Below the pieces are notes generated by a model. That model searched no databases. It had not been told where the DNA came from and was given only the letters and a program-made list of their open reading frames with translations. The position numbers and the translations under genes are program-made. DNA of 64,000 nt from Paragonimus skrjabini miyazakii. Lineage: Eukaryota > Platyhelminthes > Trematoda > Plagiorchiida > Troglotrematidae. Shown piece by piece: positions 50,593 to 64,000 of the stretch (positions are counted from its first letter, which is position 1; each line of letters opens with the position of its first letter). The stretch is taken from contig JTDE01000152.1 of the NCBI GenBank assembly GCA_014338405.1, positions 113,567-177,566 of the forward strand, read 5' to 3'.

Positions 50593-53500
50593 ATACCCAT
50601 TTGTCTAGATTGAACAAGACAAGTTACTGTCGTCTTGCTGTCTTCCCCGTAACCCTATAGAGTATAACCAATTTATGAAGACAATGTTATCTCCTTTTGT
50701 GTGAAACTTTGTATGCTGACAGTCAGACACCAAGACGCTTCGGTCGGTTGGAAATTGGACGGAGGATGAAAGACGTAGTGTTTCTAAATTACGATGACAA
50801 CGGTTGTTGTTGTTGTGAGAAATTACTTCAAGAGCACCTACTATCAGTGTTGTTTGTTTCAACTGACTTAGTATCCAAGATACTAATACTCCTATCAACC
50901 GACACACCTCCTGACGGAAGTTTGATTCACCTTAAAATGAAAACGCAGTATTTTTCGAGAGAAACTTATACTGAATGTCATAAACATTCGTTGGGCAACT
51001 GTTTTCTCACTGACATGTATTGTTTAAAATAGTCACAATGAGTTTCTGTGGAAGAATTTTGAGAATGTTGTCCAGCAAGGGTCCTCTTGGAGATCTATGG
51101 CATGATATGATAGAAATATTTGCCAACAGTAGCCTATGGTCAACACAGCTAAGGCGGTTGACATCTGTTTCCACCGTGATTGGGTCACATTAGTGCCAGA
51201 AACGCTGAGGTGTGGCATCCACGACAAGTGGCTACCAGTTCACGGGGTTATTGTCACCAAGGTAAGAGTGATATATGCTGGTTGAGCGCCTGAACCTGCT
51301 CAGTCCATTTTTAGCGTACATAACCACCTGAGTAGTATCACTTTAGATGAACTTCATTTAGAAACATGTAAGTAATTGGAAGGATACAGTAACATACTGT
51401 AAATATAAAGTTTATAAAAATATCGAGTTATCAGCTTTGCTTTTCCTTACACTCATGATTTTGGGACTACCATTCTGTGTTGCCTCGCATTCCTCCGACA
51501 TTTATTATTTACTTGAATTTAATCAGGCACTAATTTATATCCCACGATACCGTTCGGTGTGAATTCTCAACTCTGTCGACCAAATATGTCTATATATATA
51601 TGAAAACGCATTTTTTTATGCTCCTGTGTAAAATGTTCATTAATCCATAGATTCAATTGTGACTTTTGTGTTATGTCTATATAGACGACTTCATCTGGGT
51701 ACGTTCCACTACCAGTTGTAAAGCCAACTATCTATGAAGTAAGAAACACTTTCAAAATCTGAAAAGCTGAAACCAATATTGTCTCTCACCGGACATAAAT
51801 AGCAACAAATTTGATTTTGAGCATTTCACGCTGATATCGTTGAGGGTTAAATCAGTTAACTCGTCAAATACAAAATGTTTAAGAACATATTTCAAGCTAT
51901 TGTGTTGGTTATTGATACCATAAGATGTCACTGATCAAATCATTTATTCACACGTTTTTCTGTTTGTGTGTACCTCAGCTTTCTGGATCAATTGCTTTAT
52001 GATTCCGATCACAATAACTAAGTTGGGAATACTTTGTTCAACAACTGGTCGAAGAAAGTGCGGTTACTAGTTTATTGACAAACCTGATGCACCAAGGTTA
52101 ATTCTGGAGCAAAAATGTTGTCCACCTCCTCAAACATACGCATGTGAATAATAGTTCAAATCAACATGCCACACTTGGTGCTCAGTTACAGTCTTTCGAG
52201 GTCAGTGGCCCCACAAATAAAGTAAGTCAAGATGAACTTTCAGGAGTTTGGGGGGTGAAGTTTCTATAAATGTTTGTTCAGAACTTTTGGCAAACGGAAC
52301 AGAAGAAACAAAAAGATAAGTGAGGATCAAACAGCCAGCAAAAGTTGATTGTAAAACAAACCAAGCAGAGAAACACGGAAACAACATATGCTTATGCGTG
52401 TGATGTCAGCCTCAGAAAGGAAAACATACGTGGGTAAGTTTAGGATCAACTTTGAAAAATAACTACACAGGTGGACAACACTATTTCAGTGATGCATATG
52501 CCAGAGATTTCCTTATATTTCGGGGTATCGAGAAAGTAACTAAGAGAATGTGACTGAAAAATACGATAAGTGTATGAACAACAGTACAGCTGCAGGGTAG
52601 GTAAACAACTGTTTACATATTTTAGAATGAGACTAAGATGGACACAGAGTAGTAAAGGTCACGTAATATAAAATGCCAGTTTTCTGACCTTTGTGAACGT
52701 ATCAAGCATATGGAGAGACTTTCGTGGCCTAACACAACATATCGAGAGAGTAGTTGACAGTAAAAGATCGGGGTGTTTTTATATCATCAAATGACGATTG
52801 CTTCAAAAAGGCAAAAACATCTAAGCACAATGAATAATTATATGGAAAGGAAGGAATTTCATGTCGGTCGTGTAGTGCATATGCGGTGAAAACATCCTGT
52901 TTCCCTTCGCTGAATACAATATCATTAACCAATAGACTAGTAAGAATTTCATGTGATCACCACAGAAAGTAGCAAAACCGTAATATGATGAAGCTCCACA
53001 GAATGCCATTTCCGTTGAAAACAGAAATAAAAAAATGACTTTCACAGCAAGTAAACAGGTGTGGACCAATGAAATACGAGTGAATAAGGTCAGATCAAAA
53101 ACACGGTGAATTGTATTCACCATCTCATTAGAGCTTTGAACAAAGGTTAGAGATAGTCTACGGCTGAGAACATTTATTCAAAGTTTCGTATATATTTCTT
53201 TTCTAGATCAATCTACTGGACTGAACCACGTACGTAAGCTCACCGAAAGTGGCGTGTGAACCACAGTAAACAAACTGATATAAATAAGTGTATGTGATGT
53301 GATCAGCAATAAGTTTACTGATTATCTTTTGCAAGATCCCAGTGCAGTCACAACATATAGAGTGGTATAAAATTGAAAGTGTCCTTTTTCTAAACTGGCT
53401 TAATACTATCCGATATCGAGCATGAGAAGACCCAGGAGTGTATCCGTAACCATTGTGCTGACCTTAGCAAGACTAATGAAGAGAACGTAATCGTCCGAAA

Positions 53501-56410
53501 GAAACAACTATGAGGGCAATCCTGTGAAACATACCGTATCGCAAAGAATTTCATGTCCGTCTTCATGAGTTTAGCAAACGCATTTCTTCTGAATACTAGT
53601 TAGCTGTTTCAAAAAACTCTCAATTTCATAGCACCTTCATTTTCAAGCAATTCAAAAATTGTTTCCTTTGGACGCTCTTTCATGAGTACTTTCCAGAAAA
53701 GGAATCTTCCACGATAGACGTCTGCTATAGATGTATTTTAAAATACCATACTTAGCTCATTCGCCTAATTTTCTCTGATTTTTTAAACAATGCGATAACA
53801 GTTTTAAACTCTCAGTTCCCTTCGGAATTTTGAAAATAACAGCTAGACCACAGAATAAGGTGGAGGCACGCGTTTCGTACTGACGCCTTGGTATCGAATT
53901 TACAATAACACGGATCGGTTGATTACAACATATCGTAAAGAAGATGGACGATTGTCGTTTAGTGAATTAGGACAGGTAAATAAGCACGAAGTAGGGTTAG
54001 ATTCAACAATAATTGCTTCTGTGCATGTAAAGGCGGCCTGATTGGATTGATTGCAACCACCTCAGAAAGCCACAAGAATCTTCGGACAGGGTGATGAAAG
54101 AACAATTTGGGTCGACAAGATGACCAGTGGTCACAACATGTCTGGTGATTGCAGGCACTGTGGAAAAATGAAACTGTTGTTTACAACGTTGGTTCTGCTT
54201 GACTTACATCCATATCAGACTATAACCACACTGACTCAAAACGTAAGCTCTTTGTTTTCAGAAGCAATCTCTTGTAAACAACATTCCATTGTGAACCATG
54301 CTCGCAAACCAAATAATTATAGTTGCCATATTTTTTTCAGATCGATAATTGGATGGTTTTCAACAATAAAAATGTGTGCAATGGATTGTGCTCTTGTTGT
54401 TGCAACCATCCTGATAATTACATTGCAATTTTTCTCTGGCTGTTAACTGAAAAACAGCAGCATTAACAGGCGTTCATTATGATTATTTTTATAACAAATT
54501 CTGAGCAATATATCAGTATAGCACGATTCAAAGATTTCCTATCTATGTTTTATGTGGTGAAACTACTAACGGCCTGCCTTCAGTTAGTCTTCAATTTCCT
54601 TTCGACGCTGTTTTAATTGTCTACAACCCTTCTGTTGCTGTCGGTGCATCGAACGTCTGAACCTCTGTTAGACAACATCCGTTTTCTTTCAGAAAGGAAG
54701 CTAAGAATGTCACAAGCATATCGACAACCTGTCTATTTGGAAAACTCTTCGTTAAGTCTAGTTAATCGTGTCGGGGAATGTAATAGGTAGCCAAAGTATG
54801 CATACGACTGGCAATGCGGTGCATTCTCGAATAACTAACAGAGGTGACTAAGTTAACTATTGTAAATTCCTTGAACAGTCCATGATTTTATCTATGTTCT
54901 AACCAACAGTATTGAAAACGTGACCAGATTATGCTCCACGTCAATTTCGAATTTAGAAATTCTATATGACATACAAAATATACAGTACACATGGAGCCTA
55001 GTATAAAATTCAACAGACTGTTACATTGGACTGAAGGAAAATAGTTATATAAATTCACTCATAAAGGCCTTACAATGTTACTTCAAAGTGGGAAGTTGTG
55101 TACTTTTCACTGGTTAAAACAAAGGATGTGTTCTATTTTATAACAGCTTGTGTTATGTAATCTTAATTATAAAACCTGTGTAAAACAACATGAAAGTATG
55201 CCTTCGTAAACATCCGCTTTCTCAATCAGTCACGTAAGGCGGTTCGATCTGGGAAAATTTGGGATATAGCAGGGTTAGTCTGCAGAAGTCATTCAGCTAA
55301 ATACTATTCTATAAACTTGATCATTCTAACAAATGGACGTGTAAACAGAATAAGTCAGAGCTCATGGTGTTTGAAAAGTAGTGACGATTCTCACTATGGC
55401 TTACTTTGAACAGGATTGACCTAATTTAAACGATAACTTGAGGCCATCAGTATATAATAGATTCGTGACATTTTAAACACATAGCTAGAGACATTGAGAT
55501 GATTAATATGACTTAGAAAAGGGACGAAACAACTAGGATACCGCTGAAAATGAAATAAAAGGTTAGCACAGTTTGTCACTAAAACAAAAATAAGTTGAAG
55601 GCTACATGCGCAAGAAGTGGAGTATAGTGGTGCTTCCGATTTTTGAGATTATTGATGATGTTTGTGACTAGGTTTGATGGTTTTGGTTTTTCGTTGTTCA
55701 CTGAGTTTGGTATGTGTGCTACAAACGTTTCCATGTCCTCGAGGTGACATCATTTTTATGTAGGTGATTGACCAGCCCTCATGCTCTACATGCTCTGCAC
55801 TCCCAAATAACTATGCACAAATAATGCTAACTCGTCTGGTGATGAAATGTTAACAACCCAACTAAAAAACTCAGTTAACAACCGTATATGTAAACCGTAG
55901 TAATAATCTGTGAATTTAGAATGTGTTATCGCGACTGATTCTTTGTATAACTAACACATAACTATCCTTAACAAGAGAAATTTCTAAACAATTTCAACCT
56001 AGCTGCAGTAAGTGAGATAGATGGTATGCTGAACTCTCAAGATGTAAACACTTGTCAAAATAGGTATCGAACCTATAGGTTAATTACATTGCACTCGTTA
56101 ACTTACATCGAACTTTGTCTTGAAGCATTAATGAAACATAAATCCTCATCGACTTATCAGTAAGAATACGGATTGCCGATCAATCATTTTCAGTTGATTT
56201 TCAATAGGTCTTTTTATTCCAACACAGTACAGAAATGTTAATCAACCTGTTGGTTTAACTAACGGCTGCCAGGTCCGGTAAAAATTGATCGAATGTTGCT
56301 TCAAACTGTTGTTGCATGGTAGAAACTATTACACGCAATCTGCGTGTTCATCAGTAACTGTGCGTTGGTTTCAGGCCTAGGTAGATGAAGAGAATGAAAG
56401 AATTTCTTAC
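50593..56410. other. AT-rich DNA without a recognisable gene
   Basis: The longest open frame (54051-54446 plus, 131 codons) has no recognised motif. Short TA repeats occur near 51590-51600. Nothing else is seen. Confidence 0.55.
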
Positions 56411-56600
56411 AAACATGTAATGTTGGGTTGCTTAATCCATCTGTAATGGCTAAAATTGTTAAATTTTGTCGGATAAAGTTTGATTTCCTCCTTGTTGCAC
56501 GGTAAATTGTAGTGAATAACTGAATCGGGTCAACTTGATGAGTTAGGTTAACCAGATGAAACACGATTGGGCGAATTTTCCGTTGTTTTCCTTTCGTTGG
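56411..56600 (-). CDS. Candidate internal exon of an unknown gene, minus strand
   Basis: On the minus strand an acceptor-like ACAGCACCATAATTAG is followed by 63 open codons and one extra base, then a donor GTTT|GTAAGAAAT. The peptide begins PTKGKQRKIRPIVFHLVNL and ends SNPTLHV. It has a basic start and mixed hydrophobic and polar residues, with no domain that I recognise. The polypyrimidine tract is weak. Its strand is opposite to that of the candidates at 57.1 and 58.9 kb, so not all of them can belong to one gene. Confidence 0.18.
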
Positions 56601-57095
56601 CTAATTATGGTGCTGTACAAAATACGATAGACGTACGAGTATTCAAGTGTACTTTGTTCGCGCAGGGCAATTTGGTTTTCCGATTGAAGAGATATAACTA
56701 GTGCACAAAGTTGCAATGAGGAACGTTCGATCACTCTGTTTGTTTACACGATGATTTCAGATGACCACTGTTTGGTTCTGTATACTTGAAAGATCCATTA
56801 GTAAACTTTTCTTCAACGCTACTTGTTTACCTCAGTGTTTTGTCTGGGTTACTAAGTTTATTTTTCTTAACTATTGCTTTTCAGTCTACTCATAAGTTGA
56901 AATCGAACAGTCGTTTGTGGCGGGCTTGCAAATGATCAGGTATCCTATACTGCCCAGAAAGGGTTAGAAGGGGATTTTTCAAGCAGTTGATCTCAGTTAT
57001 TTTCCTGAAAACCAATTTTTTGTTTGTTTTTGCTAATATCTTAAGTTTGGTCTCAAGTGAGTAACCTGAACACGTTTGTTCGGTTCCACTCATAG

Positions 57096-57291
57096 GAGAC
57101 CTCGCTTATGTCTCAGTGACTCCAAAATACAGAAGTTACTTTTCTATTCTAATCAGGATGGCTTACGAGATATCCTCCGTTGTGTAAAGCCGTTTGCACA
57201 TCTTGACGAATCAAACTCTGAAAAACGAGACCAATTGTTAGATCCACTTTTCAATACGAAATCAATAAGGGAACGAGAGTTACCAAAATGA
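57096..57291 (+). CDS. Candidate terminal exon of an unknown gene
   Basis: An acceptor-like TGTTCGGTTCCACTCATAG is followed by an open frame of 65 codons ending in TGA at 57289-57291. The peptide contains SDSKIQKLLFYSNQDGLRD and is rich in charged residues towards the end (KSIRERELPK). An AATAAA hexamer lies about 100 bp after the stop (57393-57398), a plausible polyadenylation signal. If real, it would be the 3' end of a plus-strand gene, and the exon candidate at 58937 would belong to something else. No domain is recognised. An internal GTAAAG could alternatively act as a donor. Open frames of this length are common by chance here. Confidence 0.22.
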
Positions 57292-57392
57292 CGCACTGGA
57301 GGAAACATTTTTTCAAGTTATACGTATTTACATTGAACAGTTTTAGCAGTAAATCCTGGTTATGATAACAGTGTAAGCAACACAATCATACA

Positions 57393-57398
57393 AATAAA
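57393..57398 (+). promoter_or_regulatory. AATAAA polyadenylation hexamer
   Basis: A canonical hexamer lies about 100 bp after the TGA of the candidate terminal exon at 57096-57291. In AT-rich DNA the hexamer is frequent, so it only supports the exon if that exon is real. Confidence 0.2.
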
Positions 57399-58936
57399 AA
57401 ATAGGTCACCTCTAGTCAGGGGAATGAACCTTTTATCTGCTAGGCATATCCCTTGGTTGATACGTTTGCAAATGATGTTATCGTGAACACAAATGATATG
57501 CTCAAGACGTGTAATTATCGTTTGGCATCAGTTCAGTTGCTTGTTCAGTGCCTCAGGTGTGGCAACCTGTAATGTATGATCAAAACCGATTAGAGTAAAT
57601 TATCACTCCTCAAGCATGACACTTCTCAGTATCATTTTTCAGTTTCAGCTTTAAACATGAAAATACTATCATCTGTTCGGCAGTACCAGATGAGTATTTT
57701 AGCTTCAGGACTTTGATACTCAATCTCTTGATTTACCCTCCCGAAATGTTGAAATTTCAATCCACCATAGCCGATATCCATCAAAAACAAAACCTGAAAC
57801 AATTATCCACCCAGCCCCTTATACACAAAAGTGTTCGAAGTTAACCTCCAGCAGTACTCCTTGGTTGATCGCGCGCCGATTTGTCATGAAGGCAGTTGAA
57901 CCAGCATAGTCGATTGGCTACTAAAACTTCCCAAAACGTTGACAACTCTTGTAAAAATGTTGTAAACAAAACGGTTATCTGAAAGGAGATAAACGGGTGA
58001 AACCTAGAATGGTTTCCAATTATCTCCTAATGCAGCGACTTTGTTTGGCAAACAAACCAATGTGGATATAGGTGTTTTAATTATAAGTAATAACTGCTTT
58101 TTTATAAACTGAATGTCACAACTCACCACCATGTTGTTTGAGATGAACCAAAGGTGTACAATATTTCAATACATTTCAATTCTGCCGGTCATAGAATTAA
58201 AATTACGGGTTTTGTACTTCGTGCTGCTTTATCTTACATGATGACAACTGGTAGACTAATGTTTTCCAAGTTGCTAACCTTGGGAAATATAACACGATTA
58301 CACTCTAACCATTTCCACACATCGGTCCAGATGTGACATGAGTATCGTTTACTTTATTCCGTCTGTCAGCCAAGTCAACGAAACATGTACATAGTGCAGC
58401 TGCACACCAATATTCACTAATGCAGCAACGTTCACCTTGCAGAATGTACAGCAACAACGAACTAATTTTAATCCCACTTAAGTGATTACCAATAAAAGCG
58501 TATTTTTTAAAACAGATTAACCAATAAGTTGTCATTATTTGTAAAGCCGAAACGTCAGTGCATCGATGCATAATAAGTGCGAATAGAACCAATGCAGATG
58601 TTCAGTTTAGTTCCGTTTAATTTGCCCGCTGGTGCCTAAGGTATGAACATCCTCCCTTCAATCAATTGAGGACAGTTGACCATGTCATCAAAATGAGGCT
58701 AGATGCCTCTTCAGATAGTTAAAATTGTCAATACTGCGCCCCATTCAGTTTTTTATCAAGCAACATACGAAACCGCGAAACGTTCTTTACAGGTATATGT
58801 CCTTAGGGCCACAAAATATTCTAGTTGGGATAGAAATGTCAATGGTCTGCACAGAAAATGGATGCCTTAAATTTGTGAATATAACAAAAAATACTAGCTG
58901 CTAGTCTTTGCATGCTTATCCGTTTCACAACTTTAG

Positions 58937-59083
58937 AGTGAAGTGGACGCTGATTTTAGAAATGGATTTTCAAATGCTAATCACGCTGAGTCCATGAGCA
59001 GTCTACCCAGCCTTCACTGTGATCTGCTACAACATGGCAAGATCGTCGGTGATATCAAACATGATGTGTCAGAATTAAGAGCT
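58937..59083 (+). CDS. Candidate internal exon of an unknown gene
   Basis: The segment is 147 bp (49 codons), phase 0 at both ends and free of stops. It is preceded by a pyrimidine-rich acceptor (CCGTTTCACAACTTTAG) and followed by a consensus donor (GCT|GTAAGTGAC). About 18 of the 49 codons begin with G, roughly twice what this composition would give, which is a typical coding signature. The peptide begins SEVDADFRNGF and ends IVGDIKHDVSELRA. It is hydrophilic and matches no domain I know. It is the best exon candidate in the window, but it stands alone: I see no partner exon of matching phase on the plus strand nearby. It could still be a chance frame. Confidence 0.35.
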
Positions 59084-62000
59084 GTAAGTGACTTCTTAGT
59101 GCACGTAACGCATTCCCCCGTATTCCGACATCTGTTTCTACAAACCATAGCTTTGTAAGAAAACAGAACTAGGTTGATGGGTGAAGCTCACTAAATTCTG
59201 AGACTTTGAACGTCTTAGTTCCTGCCTAAGCAATTTCGCCAAAGTTTCCTCGCATACATATTATACTTATCTAGGCGTATTAAATGGAATACGTTATTCA
59301 TTTCAGTTCAATGCAACCGTGGTCTTCTCAACACTCGTAGGAGATTCAGTTATTTCAGAAAGGAACACCGGTCAAACTATATTTTTAATTCATGTCATCC
59401 GAGTCACATTTAACACTGTTCTACTCATACTTATTCACGACTGTGAGTAATTTTATCATTGTTCACAAAAAGATTTATCTGTTTTCTAGCTAGTCATGCA
59501 ATAACGATGTAAACCCCATTGGTTATGATAAACAAACGAAAATGGCATGTACCAAAAAACTCGACGAGATTTACCGGATGTGTAAAATATTTTGCCCGGT
59601 TTCCTCCTAACTTTGTGAATTTTTGAAAAATTTAAAAAAGCAGACTGTTTAATTTATTAAACAGCACATATTTTGACTTGTAACAATGCACGTCTAAACT
59701 GTTCGCCTTGATCGTGGCTTATCAAGGTTAACCGATGGAAAATAAATTCAACTTGTTAACAAATGCGCACAGCATTCCGTAGTCGATATTCGGGGAACCG
59801 ACCGAATTCAAATTACTACAGCATTATGCGGAGATTGACGGTGGCCGTTATGCACAGTTTGTTTTGTTGTGCATGAAACGACAGCCGCATAAGTTTCGTA
59901 ACTGTACAGAGTTCTGCATACATCTTGACGACATCATGTCAACGCAGACATGATATCTAGGGTTCTACGAAGCTCCCTGCTTGTAGGTGAATTTCATGAG
60001 AGCACTACTTTTAGACCGGGCGGAAATGTATATAACTTAGGCGCGTGTGAAATCCTGCCGGTGAACTGCCGACCTAGAGCCCACCTTGAAGTGTGAATTA
60101 GTGGGCAAGGGATCCATCTATATGGGAAAAACGATTGGAATGGATGGAGTAAATCGAGTTCGTGAGCCTGGATAACTCGGTAGTTGTAAGACGATATCTC
60201 ATCCCGTGAAAATGCATAAGCTGCTGAAGGTGAATCACACAATTTGTTCTCATTACTGACCGGCATGCTTGCTCGGTCCAATTTCCATCGCGATCACCTA
60301 AAGCTACCTAGGCTGTACAACAGTAAACAAAATCAAGCTTCTACTTTATCCAGTTAATTTAAAGATAATATGAGAAGTATTAATATGTTATCTCCGTTAC
60401 AAATAGCAACATAATTCCCGGAAGTTTGTAAAGTAAGAACACTAGATACTCAGAGCACGATGGTATTATGATATCATGGACTTTTTTGTCAGTTGTGCTT
60501 ACTGGTATTTCCACCTGAGAAATTTACCTGTTTCTAGGAAAGAATTGGTGGTTCGGTTTCTGAATAGCTAGTTTCGATTCAAATCCAAGAAAAGTGCTAC
60601 TAGTGCAGCCATCAGTTATGTTTAGGGAAACAAGAATAATAACAGAAATTGACAGAAGTAATGAGACTAGAGTAACTTCGTCGGAACAGCAAAAGATCTC
60701 GCAGATATAAACATGCCAATAAACATGCCACTGGTTGCATTATTTCCTGAAGTTCAGAAGCGGGTTGTCACACAACCCATAAATCGGAATCATACTTCAC
60801 TCTAAGTAGATGATTTCACAACGCGACAAAACTTGACCGCCTAGAGTAATAAATCGTATTGACAGGTTTTGTGCTAGACCAATTGTTTCAAGTCATCCTC
60901 GGTCGTTACTGCTGAAACGTACCTGGTCATTATATGGAAGACAGCAAAAACAGACTCAGTTTTCTGCATGTCGGTTCAGTCAAAACAGTTCAGTAGAAAG
61001 AAATAGAATGAGAAAACTCACTGATATGATACCGCTTTGTGATTGTAAGCAAGACGCGTATGCATATATAAGTGATAGGATTGACAGAAGTATTTTGACG
61101 GAAGTCTTCCAAGTGTATTACCACTTCCTGTGACTTATCGTAATGTGTACTCTGAATCTAAAGTTGTGTTGATGATAACCCTCGTGCAAAGATTTCACTG
61201 GTAAACCAGGAGAAGACGTGCTACCGCGGCTATTATATAAGCAAAAAGCCAGAATGTTTCGGATTAACCTGGTACGCAACCGATGTTTGCTGTGTTGGCC
61301 GGTTGCACTTAGCTGGACCAAATTTGATCTATCACGATTTCTTCTCGATAATCAGTAAAATCGCATAACATAAACGAGACTCACAAACTTGGGTAAGTTG
61401 TGCTTGAAGACTTAGGTGATGAATGCTCCACACACACGTATCTCACCGGTGAACTGCTTGAAGTGTGTACAGCATTCATCATACCAATACAATAGGTTAG
61501 AAGATTTGTGGTACATTGTGTTACAGAACAGAAACTTTCCTTTCCTGGTATTTCTGTTTTTAACCTACCATTGCAAAAATACGCCATATCAGTTGAACTA
61601 ACTTGTCGTTCAGTATTGCAGAATTGGTAAAACAGTAATGATTATACTTTCAAAACACTATGAAACAGATTTGTTAACGTTTGTTGTTTAGACTCAAGCG
61701 TATATGCTAGTGAACAAACTGGTTGACAGCAAGGTCTAATACAATTTGTTGTTTCTTTCCTATGTTCAATCAATTTAAAAGAGTTCAGGTTGATCGACTA
61801 CACATAATCCAATATTTGAAAATGAAACGTCTCGCAATGTTATTACTGCTGCATTCTCCAGTCTCGAAGTTCATTGATATGAAGTTAAGACAAGCAGCAA
61901 TTCTGTGAATTGGACTTCACCCGCGTATTTAAAACGAGTAGATTGTTTCGCAGTATTGCAATGTCTCTCTTAACAGTTACTTGATTTAGGTACATCTAAT

Positions 62001-64000
62001 TGTTTCTAGCAGATTTTTACCTCCGATTCACCGCCGTAACATTCTAAGAAACATAACGTACTGAAACCATTACGTTTGTGCATAACCCTAACGCTGCGCT
62101 ACATACATGTTGTTGTGAGATAAGCGTTACCGCTGGTTAATTGCGACAAGATGGAAGACATTTACAGCAGTGGGATTATAAGATATATTTTAATGTGGAA
62201 GAACCAAAGCGATTTATGTTGAAAAGGTTGAAGAACACGTGTCAAGAAGTACAGGACTGATTATGAGATACTAGGAATTGTGCAAAGGATTACGAGGGAA
62301 TTGTGGGTAAATTGTTCACCATAAGCCATTTAATTCCAGCCGACTCTCACTCGTTGCTGCGTTATGGACACAAAACAAACATTTTATCCAAAACAGAAGT
62401 CTGAAACTCAGAAAGGTAATAAAAAGATACGATTACGTAATGAGCACGGCTCACAGTGCGGTCCAACTGTGTGACACTTTCCGTAGACATTGAATGCACC
62501 GGGCCTACACCAAATCATTGAATCATTCAGCAACAATCACATTCTGTACCAGTCACCTGATTGGAATTGGCTTCTGCAGCTGTATTGTCGGTATCCATGT
62601 TTAGGTAACTGACTCCCAATTATGACTAAGTGACATTGGTTCTGGCAGCACACTTCATTGGTATATCAAACTTTGGCTTGTGAGATCATGATGGAAAGCC
62701 ATAGATTGCTAAAAATGAAACCAATTTTCTAATAATAATTAACGAGTTCCACTTTTTGAGATAACAGAAGTTTTGTTCATATATGGTATTCACCTTGACT
62801 AAACCAGCGAAGTTAGTTGATATTATTCACCAGATTTGGCGCTAGATAAATACAGTTCAATGCTGCAATGTTTCAATTTTTCCATTTAGTCAAAGCGACG
62901 AAGTAATAGCTCCTACTTGATCTAACTGCGCGAGAATGAAATAGCGGCGAATCAGTAACTTCACCTTTTTTAGGACAACAAACTCGTCGGATCTAAATCT
63001 CATCGAAATGTTTCACTATGTCTCGGTATGATGGTAAACCAATGATAGACCTTATCTGACTTCAGCAACTTCAATCAGGTCCTGAAATTGACAGTAAACT
63101 CACACCCAAGTGAGCTACTTAAAGCACAAAATTACAACCGACTATTGGATGGATGAGGTTCACTGTTCATTTTAATGTTGAAATAGTGTACTTTCTAGGA
63201 GTGTTTTGTCCTAGATGTACGTGAACAGATTTATTAGCAAAAAGCTTAGTTGATTTACTCCATATCCATGAACACTGTGTGTGACTCGGAATCGTCGTGT
63301 ACTCGGATGCTCACCGCAATAACAAATGTACCATGAATTCGAAACCAGTAGACCACTGAGAGATTGATGTGTGAATAGACTTGACATGTGAATGTAATTC
63401 GTTCAATTATTGTTGACTCTCAACGCTGTTGTATGTATCAGTTGATGACAGTATACTATCATCTTGCGAGACTGGTCTTCTGATTTCGTTCTCTAAACGC
63501 ATGTGTTACAGCACAAATGTATCACTATCTGTCGTAATTGAATGCTGATTAACAATTCATGATTCCGCACCCTACTGGATCTCGTAGTTCTCGTTAAAAG
63601 TGTTTTCCCTCAAACCAGCTTCAGGTAGCTTGTTCAATCAGCAAAAAATATGTGAGAAAATGCAGTGTTTACGCAATTTTCCCAGAAACATTACTTCGTT
63701 TGTTTGCACTCATTCATCTGTGCAATGGTGGGTTTACTATAATTTTTGCAAAATGTCAAACCTTACAAGATCTCTGTTTTTATTTAACCCAGGATTTAAC
63801 GCAGCCGACAAAACAATGACTGCGGGCGACATACGAACTATTGTTTGAACCGATGTGACCTATCAACTTCTAATTGAAACGTTCGCTTCCACTGAGTTGA
63901 CTGTTTTCAGTTAGCGTTCACAGCAATATAACTTTTTGGAAAAAGGTTTCACCCTTTCTGTCTCCAAAGTTCTCACGCCCACATTTTGTGAATGGTTTCC
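59084..64000. other. DNA without a recognisable gene; GC-elevated patch near 60.0-60.3 kb
   Basis: The minus frame at 59994-60281 (95 codons) lies in a GC-elevated patch that looks like repeat debris. No other coding motif, RNA gene or repeat is recognised to the end of the window. Confidence 0.5.

Noticed and set aside
54051..54446. 131-codon plus-strand open frame as a gene
   Set aside because: No recognisable motif, no clear acceptor or start context, and a frame of this length is within reach of chance in 64 kb at this composition.
1..64000. CRISPR arrays, operons, ribosome binding sites, rRNA genes
   Set aside because: Nothing in the window supports a prokaryotic origin, no regularly spaced repeat array exists, and no rRNA-like segment was seen.

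Overview
The window looks like non-coding eukaryotic DNA, most likely from a parasitic flatworm (digenean trematode). It is AT-rich by eye (about 37-38% G+C). It has no dense ORFs, operons or bacterial signals. Its mobile elements are an RTE-type LINE and several tRNA-derived SINEs, and the wording of the LINE reverse transcriptase resembles trematode copies as I know them. The taxon is an inference; no host gene could be named. A run of Ns (27405-28400) is an assembly gap.

Layout. 1-8.3 kb: intron-like DNA with three weak, phase-compatible exon candidates on the minus strand. 8.29-8.69 kb: a GC-rich, 174-bp tandem duplication open in several frames. 12.1-12.3 kb: a scrap of a CR1/Jockey-like reverse transcriptase. 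14.5 kb: a tRNA-like SINE head. 15.98-18.3 kb: an AAC-rich microsatellite followed by a decayed RTE-type LINE whose reverse transcriptase and C-terminal blocks are still readable. 18.66 kb: another SINE head. 23.46-23.65 kb: a full-length SINE of a family (here 'family A') that recurs at 36.39-36.58 kb (minus) and as two fragments facing opposite ways at 34.95-35.20 kb. 25.29, 41.99 and 49.56 kb: copies of a second SINE-like family ('family B'). 49.29-49.43 kb: a third type. 37.4, 56.4, 57.1 and 58.9 kb: single exon candidates, the best at 58937-59083. The rest shows no recognisable gene.

There is no functional gene system to describe. The mobile elements fit together as an autonomous RTE-type LINE plus non-autonomous SINEs of the kind LINE machinery usually mobilises, but no shared 3' tail between the LINE and a SINE was demonstrated. 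All exon candidates are low confidence: by my rough estimate (stop codons about 7% of triplets at this composition) more than ten open frames of 90 or more codons are expected by chance in 64 kb, so length alone proves nothing.
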